Numbered from the stretch's first letter, positions 54,158 through 62,661 are shown. The stretch: 64,000 nucleotides of DNA from JANQEU01 sp965228045 (GCA_965228045.1 OZ245789.1:4030001-4094000), one strand, 5' to 3'. The notes: generated from the letters alone by a model not told the origin. Translations and numbers: made by a program.

Positions 54158-56770
54158 TTACTCCGACCTTAGTGACAGGACCGGGTTGGATCTTGCTGAT
54201 TTTATGGTCTGAAAACTTATGATGACAAGAGTGATGACAACCGCTGACAACAAGCCAAGCACTAACACCCATGCCGTAATGTTGATCCGATACTCATAGT
54301 TTACTAACCAACCGGACATATAGTAGTAGGCCATTGGCAAAGCAAACACGCCAGCTACACAAATCAGGAACACAAATTCCTTCGTCAGCAGTTGCCAAAG
54401 GGACAAAACAGATGCTCCCAATACTTTTCTGATTCCAATTTCCTTGGTGCGCCTTTCCGTGACATAAGCCACCATCCCCACCATGCCCATGCAGCTGATA
54501 AACAGCGCAAGAACAGTAAAAAAACCTGCCAGCTTCCCAATCCGCTCTTCACCTCTGAATTTCCGCGCATAGTCATCATCCATAAATCGATAGCCAAAAG
54601 GCATATCGGGATCGAAACGCTTAAATACCTTCTCTGTTTCGGCAATAGCCGCCGCTATATCTGCACCCTCCCGGATTCTCATGGTCACGATATCAGACCT
54701 GTCATAGTCGATGAAATAGATCATCTGATTTACCGGCTCATAAGGGGACTGGGTGATCATGTTTTTCACAACTCCGATGATATGGTAATCGCCATTATCA
54801 CCCCAGGTGATCTTTTTCCCAATCGGATCGTCAAAACCAAGGTATTCAGCGGCAGCCTCATTGATGATGAAGGCCATTGAGTCTGTTGTATATTCCTTCG
54901 AAAAATCACGTCCCTGGAGAACCTCCCAGCCTATGGTTTTCCCAAATTCGTGACTCATTCGGATGGTGTAAAACTGCTCCTGAGTATCCGGATCTTTACC
55001 TTCCCAGTCAAATCCGCTGTTGTTGACATAGGTCTGACTGATCATATTGTCGGATTTCCCGACTTCCTCAATGAATCCCGTCTGGATCAATTCATTCCTA
55101 AAACTTCCGTAGCTATCGCTGATCTTATCACTGATGCTGCTGCTGAATAAATTGGATTGATCATACCCCAGGGATCGGTTTTTGCCAAATTCAATCTGTT
55201 TACTCACCACCAGGGTGCCAATGATCAATGCTATTGAAATCGTGAACTGAACCACTACCAGTACTTTCCGCGGAATGTTTTTGCTGTTTCCCGTTAGAGC
55301 TCCACCCTTCAATACGACCAAAGGTGAAAATGACGAAAGATAAAAGGCAGGGTATACACTCGCTAATGTTCCCGTCACCACCGTAGTACCGACACCGATT
55401 ATCCAAAATACCGGACTGTACCACCAACCGTCAATGTCCTTTCCTGTCAGGTCAGAATAAAAGGGTTCCAGGATAAGGACAAGGGAGATGGAAACCAAAA
55501 ATGCCAACCCGGTAATGACCAAAGCCTCCACAAAAAACTGCTGGATCAGCTGGCCACGAAAAGGGCCGAAGGTTTTTCGGATACCAATTTCTCTCGACCT
55601 TTTTTCCGAACGGGCAGTGCTCAGGTTTATAAAATTGATGCATGCCAGAAGCAACACAAATATCCCGATGGTACCATACAATCTTACGTATTCAATGCGC
55701 CCACCAACGGAAACGCCGTTTTCAAACTTTGAATAAAGGTGCCACTTAGACATAGGATGAAGGAATACCTCGGGCTTCATGACTTCGGCACTTTCCTTGT
55801 CGATGTTGTCCCGCTTGATATGGCGGATGGCCTGGGAGGCCTGCTCGAAGCTGATGTTGTCAGCCAATTGTACGTAAGTTCGAAACCAGCTATTACCCCA
55901 CCCTACCCAATCAGGTTGCCACTTTTCATATAATTCCCATGAACCGAAAAACTTAGCCCCTGATATTGAAGAATTATCCGGGAGATCACTGAAAATACCC
56001 CTGACGATCAACTGTTCACCGCTGCTAAGTGTAATGGTTTGATCCATCGGATCCTTGTCCTTAAACAAAACCTCGGCCGTCTCCCGGGAGATCAGAATAG
56101 AGTAAGGATCGGTAAGTGCATCTCTTGATCCCTCCTTCATTTCTATCGAAAGCATTTCCGGAAAAACAGATTCCACGAACATGCCCCTTCGGACATAAGA
56201 AACATCGTCTACGAACATAATACGATCCATAAAATGACTGGTGCTGCTGACGTGCTTGAAATTCTGTCCATAAACCTCGCGAAGCTCCGGTGCAAATTGC
56301 TTGGGTGAACTCCACCAGGTTTCTATCTCACCGTCAAAGGTTTGGTTGAGCATGGTTCGTGCTATCGTATCATAATTTTTATGACTTTTATTGTACGTCA
56401 TTTCGTCCCAGACCCATAGGCTCAGGAGGATAACTACTGCCATACCAATGGCCAGGCCGCTGATACTAAGAAAAGAATACGCTTTGTTCCTGGCGAGCTG
56501 TCGCCAGCTGACTTTTAAATAATGTTGATACATAATCCGATTACTTTGAGTTTTTATTTTGAAAAGGGGTCGAATGGTCCCTGGCCGGAAAAGCAGTAGC
56601 ACATCAATAAAGAAGAGCAGTTTTGCCCGACGGAGTCCTTTCGACATGACGTTATTTTGAAAGTGTTCTATCAGGTCACCTTCTATGTCATAATGATAGT
56701 CGGGATGGCAAAACCACTTCAGCAGCGCTAATGCAAATTTTGGTGGGAACGGGTCAGGGCGATGTGTCAT
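54158..56770 (-). CDS. FtsX-type ABC transporter permease with N-terminal prefix domain
   Basis: 870 residues. Permease prefix domain 2 at about 10-70 (PPKFALALLKWFCHPDYHYDIEGDLIEHF kept in family order), then the double FtsX core, coupling motifs IRKTFGPF and IRKVLGAS, end PVLSLRSE. Paralogue of 30226-32898. The PadR gene ends 2 bp before this start, so the two form one unit. ATPase not in window. Confidence 0.9.
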   Translation of the reverse strand: MTHRPDPFPPKFALALLKWFCHPDYHYDIEGDLIEHFQNNVMSKGLRRAKLLFFIDVLLLFRPGTIRPLFKIKTQSNRIMYQHYLKVSWRQLARNKAYSFLSISGLAIGMAVVILLSLWVWDEMTYNKSHKNYDTIARTMLNQTFDGEIETWWSSPKQFAPELREVYGQNFKHVSSTSHFMDRIMFVDDVSYVRRGMFVESVFPEMLSIEMKEGSRDALTDPYSILISRETAEVLFKDKDPMDQTITLSSGEQLIVRGIFSDLPDNSSISGAKFFGSWELYEKWQPDWVGWGNSWFRTYVQLADNISFEQASQAIRHIKRDNIDKESAEVMKPEVFLHPMSKWHLYSKFENGVSVGGRIEYVRLYGTIGIFVLLLACINFINLSTARSEKRSREIGIRKTFGPFRGQLIQQFFVEALVITGLAFLVSISLVLILEPFYSDLTGKDIDGWWYSPVFWIIGVGTTVVTGTLASVYPAFYLSSFSPLVVLKGGALTGNSKNIPRKVLVVVQFTISIALIIGTLVVSKQIEFGKNRSLGYDQSNLFSSSISDKISDSYGSFRNELIQTGFIEEVGKSDNMISQTYVNNSGFDWEGKDPDTQEQFYTIRMSHEFGKTIGWEVLQGRDFSKEYTTDSMAFIINEAAAEYLGFDDPIGKKITWGDNGDYHIIGVVKNMITQSPYEPVNQMIYFIDYDRSDIVTMRIREGADIAAAIAETEKVFKRFDPDMPFGYRFMDDDYARKFRGEERIGKLAGFFTVLALFISCMGMVGMVAYVTERRTKEIGIRKVLGASVLSLWQLLTKEFVFLICVAGVFALPMAYYYMSGWLVNYEYRINITAWVLVLGLLSAVVITLVIISFQTIKSARSNPVLSLRSE

Positions 56771-56772
56771 CT

Positions 56773-57105
56773 CTACTTTTCCAGTCCAAGTTCAGCATGT
56801 GGAATAGCGTCCCAAAGATCATTGCGGGAATCACGGGAAGACTTTAGTACGGCGTGTCCGGCTGTGGTCAGGCGAAAGTAGAGTTTGGGTCTACCACCAC
56901 GTTTGTCATTAGTTTCTCCCAATGCGGATTTCAGGTAGCCTTTCTTCTCCATCCTGCGCAGTGTGGCCTGAAGTGCTCCCACGCTCACCTTACGGTCCAA
57001 CCTGTCCTTTATTTCTTCCTTAATAGCCACTCCGTACGCGTTGTCATTGAGTATGGCTACGGTCAGCAGCACCACCTCCTCAAACTCACCAATTCGATAC
57101 TTCAT
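56773..57105 (-). CDS. PadR-family transcriptional regulator
   Basis: 110 residues from the Met opening MKYRIGEFEEVVLLTVAIL; an upstream in-frame start would add about 41 residues without family match. Winged-helix signature: SVGALQATLRRMEKKGYLKSAL and a wing with RGGRPKLYFRLTTAG. Probable repressor of the permease operon it heads. A 19-bp direct repeat at 57112-57130 and 57155-57173 lies just upstream and may be its operator. Confidence 0.9.
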   Translation of the reverse strand: MKYRIGEFEEVVLLTVAILNDNAYGVAIKEEIKDRLDRKVSVGALQATLRRMEKKGYLKSALGETNDKRGGRPKLYFRLTTAGHAVLKSSRDSRNDLWDAIPHAELGLEK

Positions 57106-57111
57106 AGGTTG

Positions 57112-57173
57112 TTTCCTTTTTGTAGTGTTGCTAAATAAGCGTATTATTAGGTTATTTCCTAATTGTAGTGTTG
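57112..57173. promoter_or_regulatory. 19-bp direct repeat upstream of PadR, candidate operator
   Basis: TTTCCTnnnTGTAGTGTTG occurs at 57112-57130 and 57155-57173, 43 bp apart, with two of the three n positions differing. It lies between the PadR start and the tRNA-fragment region. Confidence 0.5.
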
Positions 57174-57228
57174 GTTTTGAATTATAATCTTTGGGTAGAC
57201 GGAGTGGAAAGCTAAAGTGATTCAACAA

Positions 57229-57262
57229 AAAAGCTCGTCCATCTTTCGATAAACGAGCTTTT
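57229..57262 (-). terminator. Terminator-like hairpin beside a tRNA-Glu fragment
   Basis: AAAAGCTCGT (57229-57238) and ACGAGCTTTT (57253-57262) form a perfect 10-bp stem with a loop of 14. On the minus strand it is followed by T tracts. It directly follows a GCAGTCCCTA tRNA-Glu 3'-end fragment at 57265, the same order as the intact tRNA and its terminator at 62588-62709. Confidence 0.7.
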
Positions 57263-57361
57263 CAGCAGTCCCTACTAGGAGGACCGAGCGTTAAGAATTG
57301 ATCCCGTGGATCAATTTAGCGAGGGGCCAGCCTGCGGGGGGAGCCCCCTGGGGACTGCAAG
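57263..57361. other. Structured element made of inverted tRNA-Glu 3'-end fragments
   Basis: GCAGTCCC at 57265 and GGGACTGC at 57352 form a perfect 8-bp outer inverted repeat. Inside, AATTGATCC-CGT-GGATCAATT forms a strong 9-bp hairpin, and a GC-rich segment follows. The right arm read on the minus strand (CTTGCAGTCCCCAGGGG) looks like the tRNA-Glu 3' end in reverse orientation. No protein is coded. Confidence 0.55.
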
Positions 57362-57397
57362 AATGACGTTCCAAACTTTGATATCATTTTGACCAAT

Positions 57398-57432
57398 AAA
57401 AAAAGTCCACCCACGATAACATGAGTGAACTT
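57398..57432 (-). terminator. Weak hairpin left of the left island boundary
   Basis: AAAGTCCAC...GTGAACTTT with one mismatch, followed at once by TTGCAGTCCCTAGGG. It is probably a copy of the terminator that follows the tRNA gene. Confidence 0.45.
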
Positions 57433-57434
57433 TC

Positions 57435-57460
57435 TTGCAGTCCCTAGGGAACCGCACCCC
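57435..57460 (-). repeat. Left island boundary: fragment of tRNA-Glu 3' end (att-like)
   Basis: TTGCAGTCCCTAGGG at 57435-57449 is identical to 62635-62649 at the 3' end of the intact tRNA-Glu gene; the following bases (GAACCGCACCCC against GGAATCGAACCCC) match with a few changes. This is the direct repeat expected from integration into the 3' end of a tRNA gene. Confidence 0.75.
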
Positions 57461-57590
57461 ATTAATTCTATTTTCCCAAACTTTATCTAAAAACCCCTCT
57501 AATGAGGGTTTTTAAGCTGCATCAGTAAAAAAATAAGAGTAATCTTGATTAAAAGGAATGAAATGAAACCGCAAAAAATTCCGAAAACGA

Positions 57591-58163
57591 CTAATCATCT
57601 TCAAAAGGATTTAATTTATTCATTGTTGACTCTTTTGTGCTCATTTCTTGAATTTTTGCATTCAATGCAATATCAATTACACTATCTAACTCGGTATCAT
57701 TAAACCTATCCACCATCTCATTGTGTTGATTTATGATTGCTTCAAGCTTTACATAGTTTTCTCTTGATTCCGAATTTATCCTATTTATCTCTTCTTCATT
57801 GTTATCTACCCCCTTTGTTGATACATGCCTTGAGATTATTCCTCCATCCGCTGAATAAAACTTCAAAGGGTTTCTCAATTTCTTCATCAAGTGCATCATT
57901 GCTCCATCGTAATCAGAATAGGGAACAGAAAACTTCACCACCTGAGCTTTAGAATTCGGTTTAAATTCACCATCAGGCATATCATGGATACTTAACATTT
58001 CTTCAGTAACATTCTTAGACAGTCTGTTTTTGTGAAGTTGAACTTTCTTCAATTTAAATTGCTGCAGCATCAGGTTTTTCTCTTGCTCTTTGGAAAAATT
58101 TTTAGGCAGAGTCCCTACAAATTCCGTTATTGATTTCTTCTGCTTTTCAATTAGTTCATTCAT
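57591..58163 (-). CDS. Island protein of unknown function, 190 residues
   Basis: A soluble, Lys/Glu-rich protein with long helices (LEAIINQHNEMVDRFNDTELDSVIDIALNAKIQEM) and a central strand part (QVVKFSVPYSDYDGAMMHLMKKLRNPLKFYSADGGIISRH). No family recognised; it does not look like an integrase or antitoxin. It lies inside the island, on the opposite strand from the CBASS operon, and ends 130 bp from the left boundary repeat. It may be an accessory defence gene or cargo. Confidence 0.7.
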   Translation of the reverse strand: MNELIEKQKKSITEFVGTLPKNFSKEQEKNLMLQQFKLKKVQLHKNRLSKNVTEEMLSIHDMPDGEFKPNSKAQVVKFSVPYSDYDGAMMHLMKKLRNPLKFYSADGGIISRHVSTKGVDNNEEEINRINSESRENYVKLEAIINQHNEMVDRFNDTELDSVIDIALNAKIQEMSTKESTMNKLNPFEDD

Positions 58164-58857
58164 TTATAATTGCTTATTAAAAAGGACAATCCTCATCCGT
58201 TGCCCAGAATATAGTCTTTTTCCCTGTTAATCCGATGTGGACTCAATAATATTTTCGAACTTTGTTTCGGGCCAACTTTTCTTCCAATGGCTAAGTTTAA
58301 TTTTAATCTGCGCAGTCCCGGAAAACTCAATCCAGCCCCAATTCATTTAATCATAAGGTACAATAACGATAAACTTGTATTTCCAACGTGAGAAAGAGTC
58401 GACTGGCCAATGCCTTAGAAGTTAAACCTGGCCTACTCTTTGAATTCGAACATAACCTTTCCGGCTAACACCTAAGTAAATCTGTGCAGACCCCTTTAGA
58501 GCTCTAAGAGGAACGTTCGCTTCTCGGCCGGTCAACGGTGCCGCCAAACAAAAAGAATTGCTTAATCAGGGTGAATCCCTTCAGGAATATAAATTTTCAA
58601 TCTGTCAGTGGACATAAAATGTTATTGATTATTTCAAATTATATTTTTTTAAGTGACATATTGTCATCTTATCGGTCATTTATTAGTGTTGGTGGAATTC
58701 GGCATAAAATTTGTTACTCAAAACTGTTCCTGTCTATGAGTGTGACAATCGTCTAATCTCAACCGGGGTATGCAGTTCTTTTGATCTTCTTATTCTTGAC
58801 AGGGCTAATGGCCCTTATGGGTCGCTGTAATTTTTATTCACGCTTAAATACCAAAAG
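58164..58857. promoter_or_regulatory. Upstream region of the CBASS operon
   Basis: 694 bp with no convincing gene. It holds a palindrome TGACA-TAT-TGTCA at 58654-58666, an inverted repeat AGGGC-TAATG-GCCCT at 58801-58815 about 43 bp before the operon's first ATG, and a solitary CTGCGCAGTCCCGG-like segment near 58310 that resembles the array repeats. These are candidate operators; no full promoter consensus was found. Confidence 0.4.
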
Positions 58858-60126
58858 ATGATTACAAACGACCAACAAGTTCAGCTCAATGATATTCTGG
58901 ACCTACTAACAAAAAATCTAGATATATCTAAATCCGATTTCGACTCGATAGTGCAGTCTTACAATGCGGTTTCCGAGTTATTATCTCAAGAAAATTCGGT
59001 GTTGTCAGATTACAATCCTGAAATTGCTCCCCAAGGTTCTTTCATGATTGGGACCGTAATAAAGCCAATCAATGAAGAGGACGATATTGATGTGGATTTA
59101 GTCTGTAAACTCAAAGGTAAAGACCCTAGGTGGACACAGTTTGATTTAAAAAAGCAAATTGGAGACCTATTAAAGAACCACGATGTTTATAATAGACTGC
59201 TGGAAGTCCCAGACGGACGTAGGTGTTGGACTCTAAAATATAGGAATGAATCTCAAGTGGCAAATAAGAAATACCACATGGATATTCTTCCGGCTGTAAT
59301 AGATGACAGGCACAATGAACTCTTAATGAAAGCCTTGTCTTTTCAAAAAGCCTTGTCTTTTCAAGAAGAATCTAACGTCAAGGAATTATCCATAAGAATC
59401 ACGGACAAATTACGTGACGACTTTTTCAGTCAGATAAACCATTTTACATGGCTAAAAAGTAATCCTTTTGGTTATGGTGTATGGTTTATTAGGAAAGCTA
59501 ATCGTGAGTTTGCCAAAGGCGTTATGGTTAGCAACAGTATCGAACCTATCCCTGTTTATAGGGAAAAGAAGTTACCACTGCAACGTATTGTACAAATACT
59601 CAAGAGACATCGTGATATCAAATACGGTGGTGACGAGCATAAACCAATTTCAATTATAATAACAACCCTGGCTGCGAAAGCCTACCAAGGTGAGGATTTC
59701 TCCATCAACTCCCTAATTCAGATTGTGGATCGTATGACCTCTTTTATTGAAGAAAGGTACTCTCCTGAACACGATAGGATGATTAAGTGGATAGAGAATC
59801 CCGTCAATAGTGAAGAAAATTTTGCCGACAAATGGTCTGAAGCCCCAAAAAAGAAACGAAACTTTTACGAGTGGATATCCTCACTCCGACAGGACCTTGA
59901 AACATGGACAAGCGGAACACTTTTAGGACCTGATCTACATGATCATCTTGGAAAATCCTTTGGAAAAGGACTTATGGCTGTTTCACTTGCTGACTATGGT
60001 CAAAAAATGTCAATATTAAGGGATAGTGGAAATTTAAGAATTTCAAAAGATCAAGGAACCATTGGCAATCAGGGAATGAAGATGAAGACTCATAATTTTG
60101 AAGGAAATTCTCACGATGCCAAGTAA
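58858..60126 (+). CDS. CBASS nucleotidyltransferase 1 (CD-NTase)
   Basis: 422 residues, ATG 58858. The nucleotidyltransferase core is complete: PQGSFMIGT with Gly60-Ser61, Asp78 and Asp80 in EEDDIDVDLV, and the third carboxylate Asp142 in YHMDILPAV. It would link nucleotides into a cyclic or linear signal when phage infection is sensed. The length and the QGSFxxGT start are typical of CD-NTases that go with patatin effectors (cGAMP-like product likely, not proven). Its last 11 bp overlap the E2-like gene. AT-rich compared with the chromosome around it. Confidence 0.9.
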   Translation: MITNDQQVQLNDILDLLTKNLDISKSDFDSIVQSYNAVSELLSQENSVLSDYNPEIAPQGSFMIGTVIKPINEEDDIDVDLVCKLKGKDPRWTQFDLKKQIGDLLKNHDVYNRLLEVPDGRRCWTLKYRNESQVANKKYHMDILPAVIDDRHNELLMKALSFQKALSFQEESNVKELSIRITDKLRDDFFSQINHFTWLKSNPFGYGVWFIRKANREFAKGVMVSNSIEPIPVYREKKLPLQRIVQILKRHRDIKYGGDEHKPISIIITTLAAKAYQGEDFSINSLIQIVDRMTSFIEERYSPEHDRMIKWIENPVNSEENFADKWSEAPKKKRNFYEWISSLRQDLETWTSGTLLGPDLHDHLGKSFGKGLMAVSLADYGQKMSILRDSGNLRISKDQGTIGNQGMKMKTHNFEGNSHDAK

Positions 60127-60595
60127 GTTCATTCCCAAACATGGAAGAACTGATCGACAACCTTTAATATCTGCAAAATCACAATTAATTCGAATAAGAA
60201 ATTCCTTTCCAAATTCGGTAGTTCTTAAAGCTGACGGCAAATCTTTTTCGGTATTACTAAAATTAAGACCTACCCCGCTGAGTAAAGAATATGACATCAA
60301 AATTAATTTTGAAGGTACCCGAGTTAAAATTTATGTTGTGAAAGAAAAATTGAAAGTCGCAAATAATCGTAAACGTTTGCCACATGTCTATTCACATGAA
60401 AAACAGCAACTATGCCTTTATTCAGTATCAAAGAAGGAATGGGCTGCCCATCTATCAATTACTAGTACTATTATACCTTGGACATCCGACTGGTTGATGC
60501 ATTACGAACTATGGCTATATACAGGTCTTTGGTCCGGTGGGGGACATAATGAATATCCAAATGAAAATGGCATCCGAATCACAGAAGAAGTTTAA
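60116..60595 (+). CDS. CBASS stand-alone E2-like protein (type II-short)
   Basis: 159 residues from ATG 60116; an upstream in-frame ATG at 60098 would lengthen the overlap. Layout of the bacterial E2-like fold: a strand part (SFSVLLKLRPTPLSKEYDIKINF), then PHVYSHEKQQLCLYS with candidate catalytic Cys100, and the end TSTIIPWTSDWLMHYELWLYTGLWSGGGHN. In E2-only CBASS this protein links or primes the CD-NTase. No E1 or deconjugase gene is present. Overlaps both neighbours, so translation is coupled. Confidence 0.82.
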   Translation: MPSKFIPKHGRTDRQPLISAKSQLIRIRNSFPNSVVLKADGKSFSVLLKLRPTPLSKEYDIKINFEGTRVKIYVVKEKLKVANNRKRLPHVYSHEKQQLCLYSVSKKEWAAHLSITSTIIPWTSDWLMHYELWLYTGLWSGGGHNEYPNENGIRITEEV

Positions 60596-61583
60596 AATTC
60601 TCAGTATTGATGGTGGAGGCATAAGGGGCATTTTACCACTTACTTTCTTGGCAAATCTTGAACAACAATTAAAAAGTACCGGAAATCCCCAATGGAAACT
60701 TCATAATCACTTTGATCTAATCTGCGGAACATCTACAGGAGGAATAATATCTCTGGCAATATCCTTGGGAATCCCAACAACAGAAATACTTGATCTGTAT
60801 TTCGATAATGCCAAGAAAATTTTCCACCGCCGGTTTAATCCGCTAAAACCATATAGCAATTCAAATCTTCAAAATCTTATTCGAGAAAAATTCCAGGATG
60901 CTAAAGGAAGAGATCAATTGATGAAGGATTGTAAGACAGCCACTTGTATTACCTCATACAATTTGTTTAATGGCTCACCAAATATTCATAAAAGTGCCTA
61001 TCATGAAAACTGGATCAGAGACCCAGAAATACCAGCTTATCAAATTGCTTTGTCCACTTCAGCTGCCCCTACATTTTTTAAACCATATAACTCAGAATAT
61101 AAGGATGGTAACCAATTAGTTAAAAAATTATCAAATATGGTGGACGGTGGAGTTTATGCAAATAATCCCACCCTTATAGGGATAATTGAAGCTACAGAGG
61201 TATTTGAACAGCCACTTTCGAATTTGAAGATTTTATCGCTCGGAACAGGACATAAAGAATTCACCAACAAAAGAAATGTATTAAACTGGGGCAAGTTAAG
61301 ATGGATCAATAAGGGTAGAATAATTGACTTATTTATGCAAGGTCAATCCCAGCATGTCGAAAATCTAATTAGCATCATGCAGTTAGGTCCAGATAAAATT
61401 CGGTATTCCAATCCTACGTTCATTTACGACCGTCTTAACATCAATTTTGATAAATCATCCCAAGTAAAGCTGAATGAAACAAATGCTTCAAAATTGAAAA
61501 AACTTAAGCAACTGGGTGACAAAATGTATTATGAAGAATCACGAAGAATAATAGAAACGTATTGCGATGCAACTAATACATAG
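60549..61583 (+). CDS. capV: Patatin-like phospholipase effector (CapV type)
   Basis: 344 residues from ATG 60549, which is preceded by a purine stretch; the GTG at 60537 and Met at 60561/60567 are alternatives. The catalytic dyad is plain: oxyanion DGGGIRG at 21-27, Ser62 in GTSTGG, and Asp199 in VDGGVYANNP. CapV phospholipases degrade the inner membrane when they bind the CD-NTase product, which kills the infected cell. Overlaps the E2 gene by 47 bp and the second nucleotidyltransferase by 17 bp. Confidence 0.92.
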   Translation: MNIQMKMASESQKKFKILSIDGGGIRGILPLTFLANLEQQLKSTGNPQWKLHNHFDLICGTSTGGIISLAISLGIPTTEILDLYFDNAKKIFHRRFNPLKPYSNSNLQNLIREKFQDAKGRDQLMKDCKTATCITSYNLFNGSPNIHKSAYHENWIRDPEIPAYQIALSTSAAPTFFKPYNSEYKDGNQLVKKLSNMVDGGVYANNPTLIGIIEATEVFEQPLSNLKILSLGTGHKEFTNKRNVLNWGKLRWINKGRIIDLFMQGQSQHVENLISIMQLGPDKIRYSNPTFIYDRLNINFDKSSQVKLNETNASKLKKLKQLGDKMYYEESRRIIETYCDATNT

Positions 61584-62559
61584 AATCTTAGTTATTGGCG
61601 CTTTGGCGTGGATAGGTAAAAATCTTTTTAGTAAAACTGACAACAGGCCTAAGAAAGAATTAAAGCTATATTCAAATTGTCACGATGAGTTTATTCAGTT
61701 TAACCGAAATATTGAGATACCAAGAGATAAAATTGATAACCTTATTAGAGCCCATCAAACTATAAGGTCCAAAATAAAGAAGTATATCGCAAACTCAACC
61801 CTCTTAGATGCTCCTGAATTTTTTATTCAAGGTTCTTACAAAACAAAAACCTTGATTGATAATAATGGCGGCAAATGCGATGTGGATTTGGGAATTGTTT
61901 TTCCAGGTAAACCCCAAATTAAGTTATCAAGACTCAAAAATCATCTTAAGAATGCACTAATAAGTCATACTTCCAAAGGTGTATCTGCCAATGGTAATTG
62001 CATTTCAGTAAATTATGTAAGGGATTTCCATATAGATCTTCCTGTATTTTACCAGCAGGACAATCAGATATACTTTGGATCAAAATCAGGTTGGACTATC
62101 TCCGATCCAAAAGGATTTGCTGAATGGTTTAAAATTGAATCTAGGAAAAACCCTCAGTTTAAAAGAATTGTACGCTATTTGAAAGCATGGGCTAGCTTGA
62201 AGCAATATAAGACTAGGATCAAAATGCCAAGTGGTCTGGTACTTACCATTTGGGCAAGAACATTCTATATCAAAAGCAAGTACGACGATGTTTCCTTTGT
62301 GAAGACCTGTTCAAGAATTCTACAATATATGGATCAAACGAGCATTGACAATTGGAAAGCGATAATACCCGTCCCACCAAGAGATAACGTAATAAATCGG
62401 CTTACTTATAGTCAAAAAGTAAACTTCTATGAAAAATTTGGAGTTATGGTCTCATATGGAATTAAGGCAATATCTCAGCCGAAAAGACACATAGCTCTTA
62501 AATACTGGAGTAAAATATTTGGATCAAAGTTCTCTGGTTATTCCTCATTTCGAATCTGA
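61567..62559 (+). CDS. Second CD-NTase-like nucleotidyltransferase with hydrophobic N terminus
   Basis: 330 residues. Core complete again: IQGSYKTKTLID with Gly89-Ser90, Asp105 and Asp107 in GGKCDVDLGIVF, third carboxylate Asp157 in DFHIDLPVF. It is not a duplicate of the first enzyme; outside the motifs the two share little. The N terminus (ILVIGALAWIGKNLF, about 7-21) looks like a membrane helix, which is unusual for this family. ATG 61567 overlaps capV by 17 bp and there is no later in-frame Met before the catalytic core. Two such enzymes in one operon is not the standard CBASS plan. Confidence 0.85.
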   Translation: MQLIHRILVIGALAWIGKNLFSKTDNRPKKELKLYSNCHDEFIQFNRNIEIPRDKIDNLIRAHQTIRSKIKKYIANSTLLDAPEFFIQGSYKTKTLIDNNGGKCDVDLGIVFPGKPQIKLSRLKNHLKNALISHTSKGVSANGNCISVNYVRDFHIDLPVFYQQDNQIYFGSKSGWTISDPKGFAEWFKIESRKNPQFKRIVRYLKAWASLKQYKTRIKMPSGLVLTIWARTFYIKSKYDDVSFVKTCSRILQYMDQTSIDNWKAIIPVPPRDNVINRLTYSQKVNFYEKFGVMVSYGIKAISQPKRHIALKYWSKIFGSKFSGYSSFRI

Positions 62560-62587
62560 AACGAAAACGATTCCGAAAACCAAAAAG

Positions 62588-62623
62588 AAAAAGCCCTCGT
62601 AACACGTTGGTTTCGAGGGCTTT
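62588..62623. terminator. Bidirectional terminator between CBASS operon and tRNA-Glu
   Basis: AAAGCCCTCG...CGAGGGCTTT is a perfect 10-bp stem with A and T tracts on each side. It ends the CBASS operon on the plus strand and the tRNA transcript on the minus strand. Confidence 0.82.
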
Positions 62624-62634
62624 AACATTCAAGG

Positions 62635-62661
62635 TTGCAGTCCCTAGGGGAATCGAACCCC
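62635..62661 (-). repeat. Right island boundary: 3' end of tRNA-Glu (att-like)
   Basis: Matches 57435-57460 at 15 of the first 15 bases and most of the rest, 5.2 kb apart. It is the T-arm and acceptor end of the intact tRNA-Glu gene. Confidence 0.75.

Noticed and set aside
58538..58756. Open frame of 72 residues in the CBASS leader
   Set aside because: Low-complexity hydrophobic/basic mix, no family, and it spans an operator-like palindrome.
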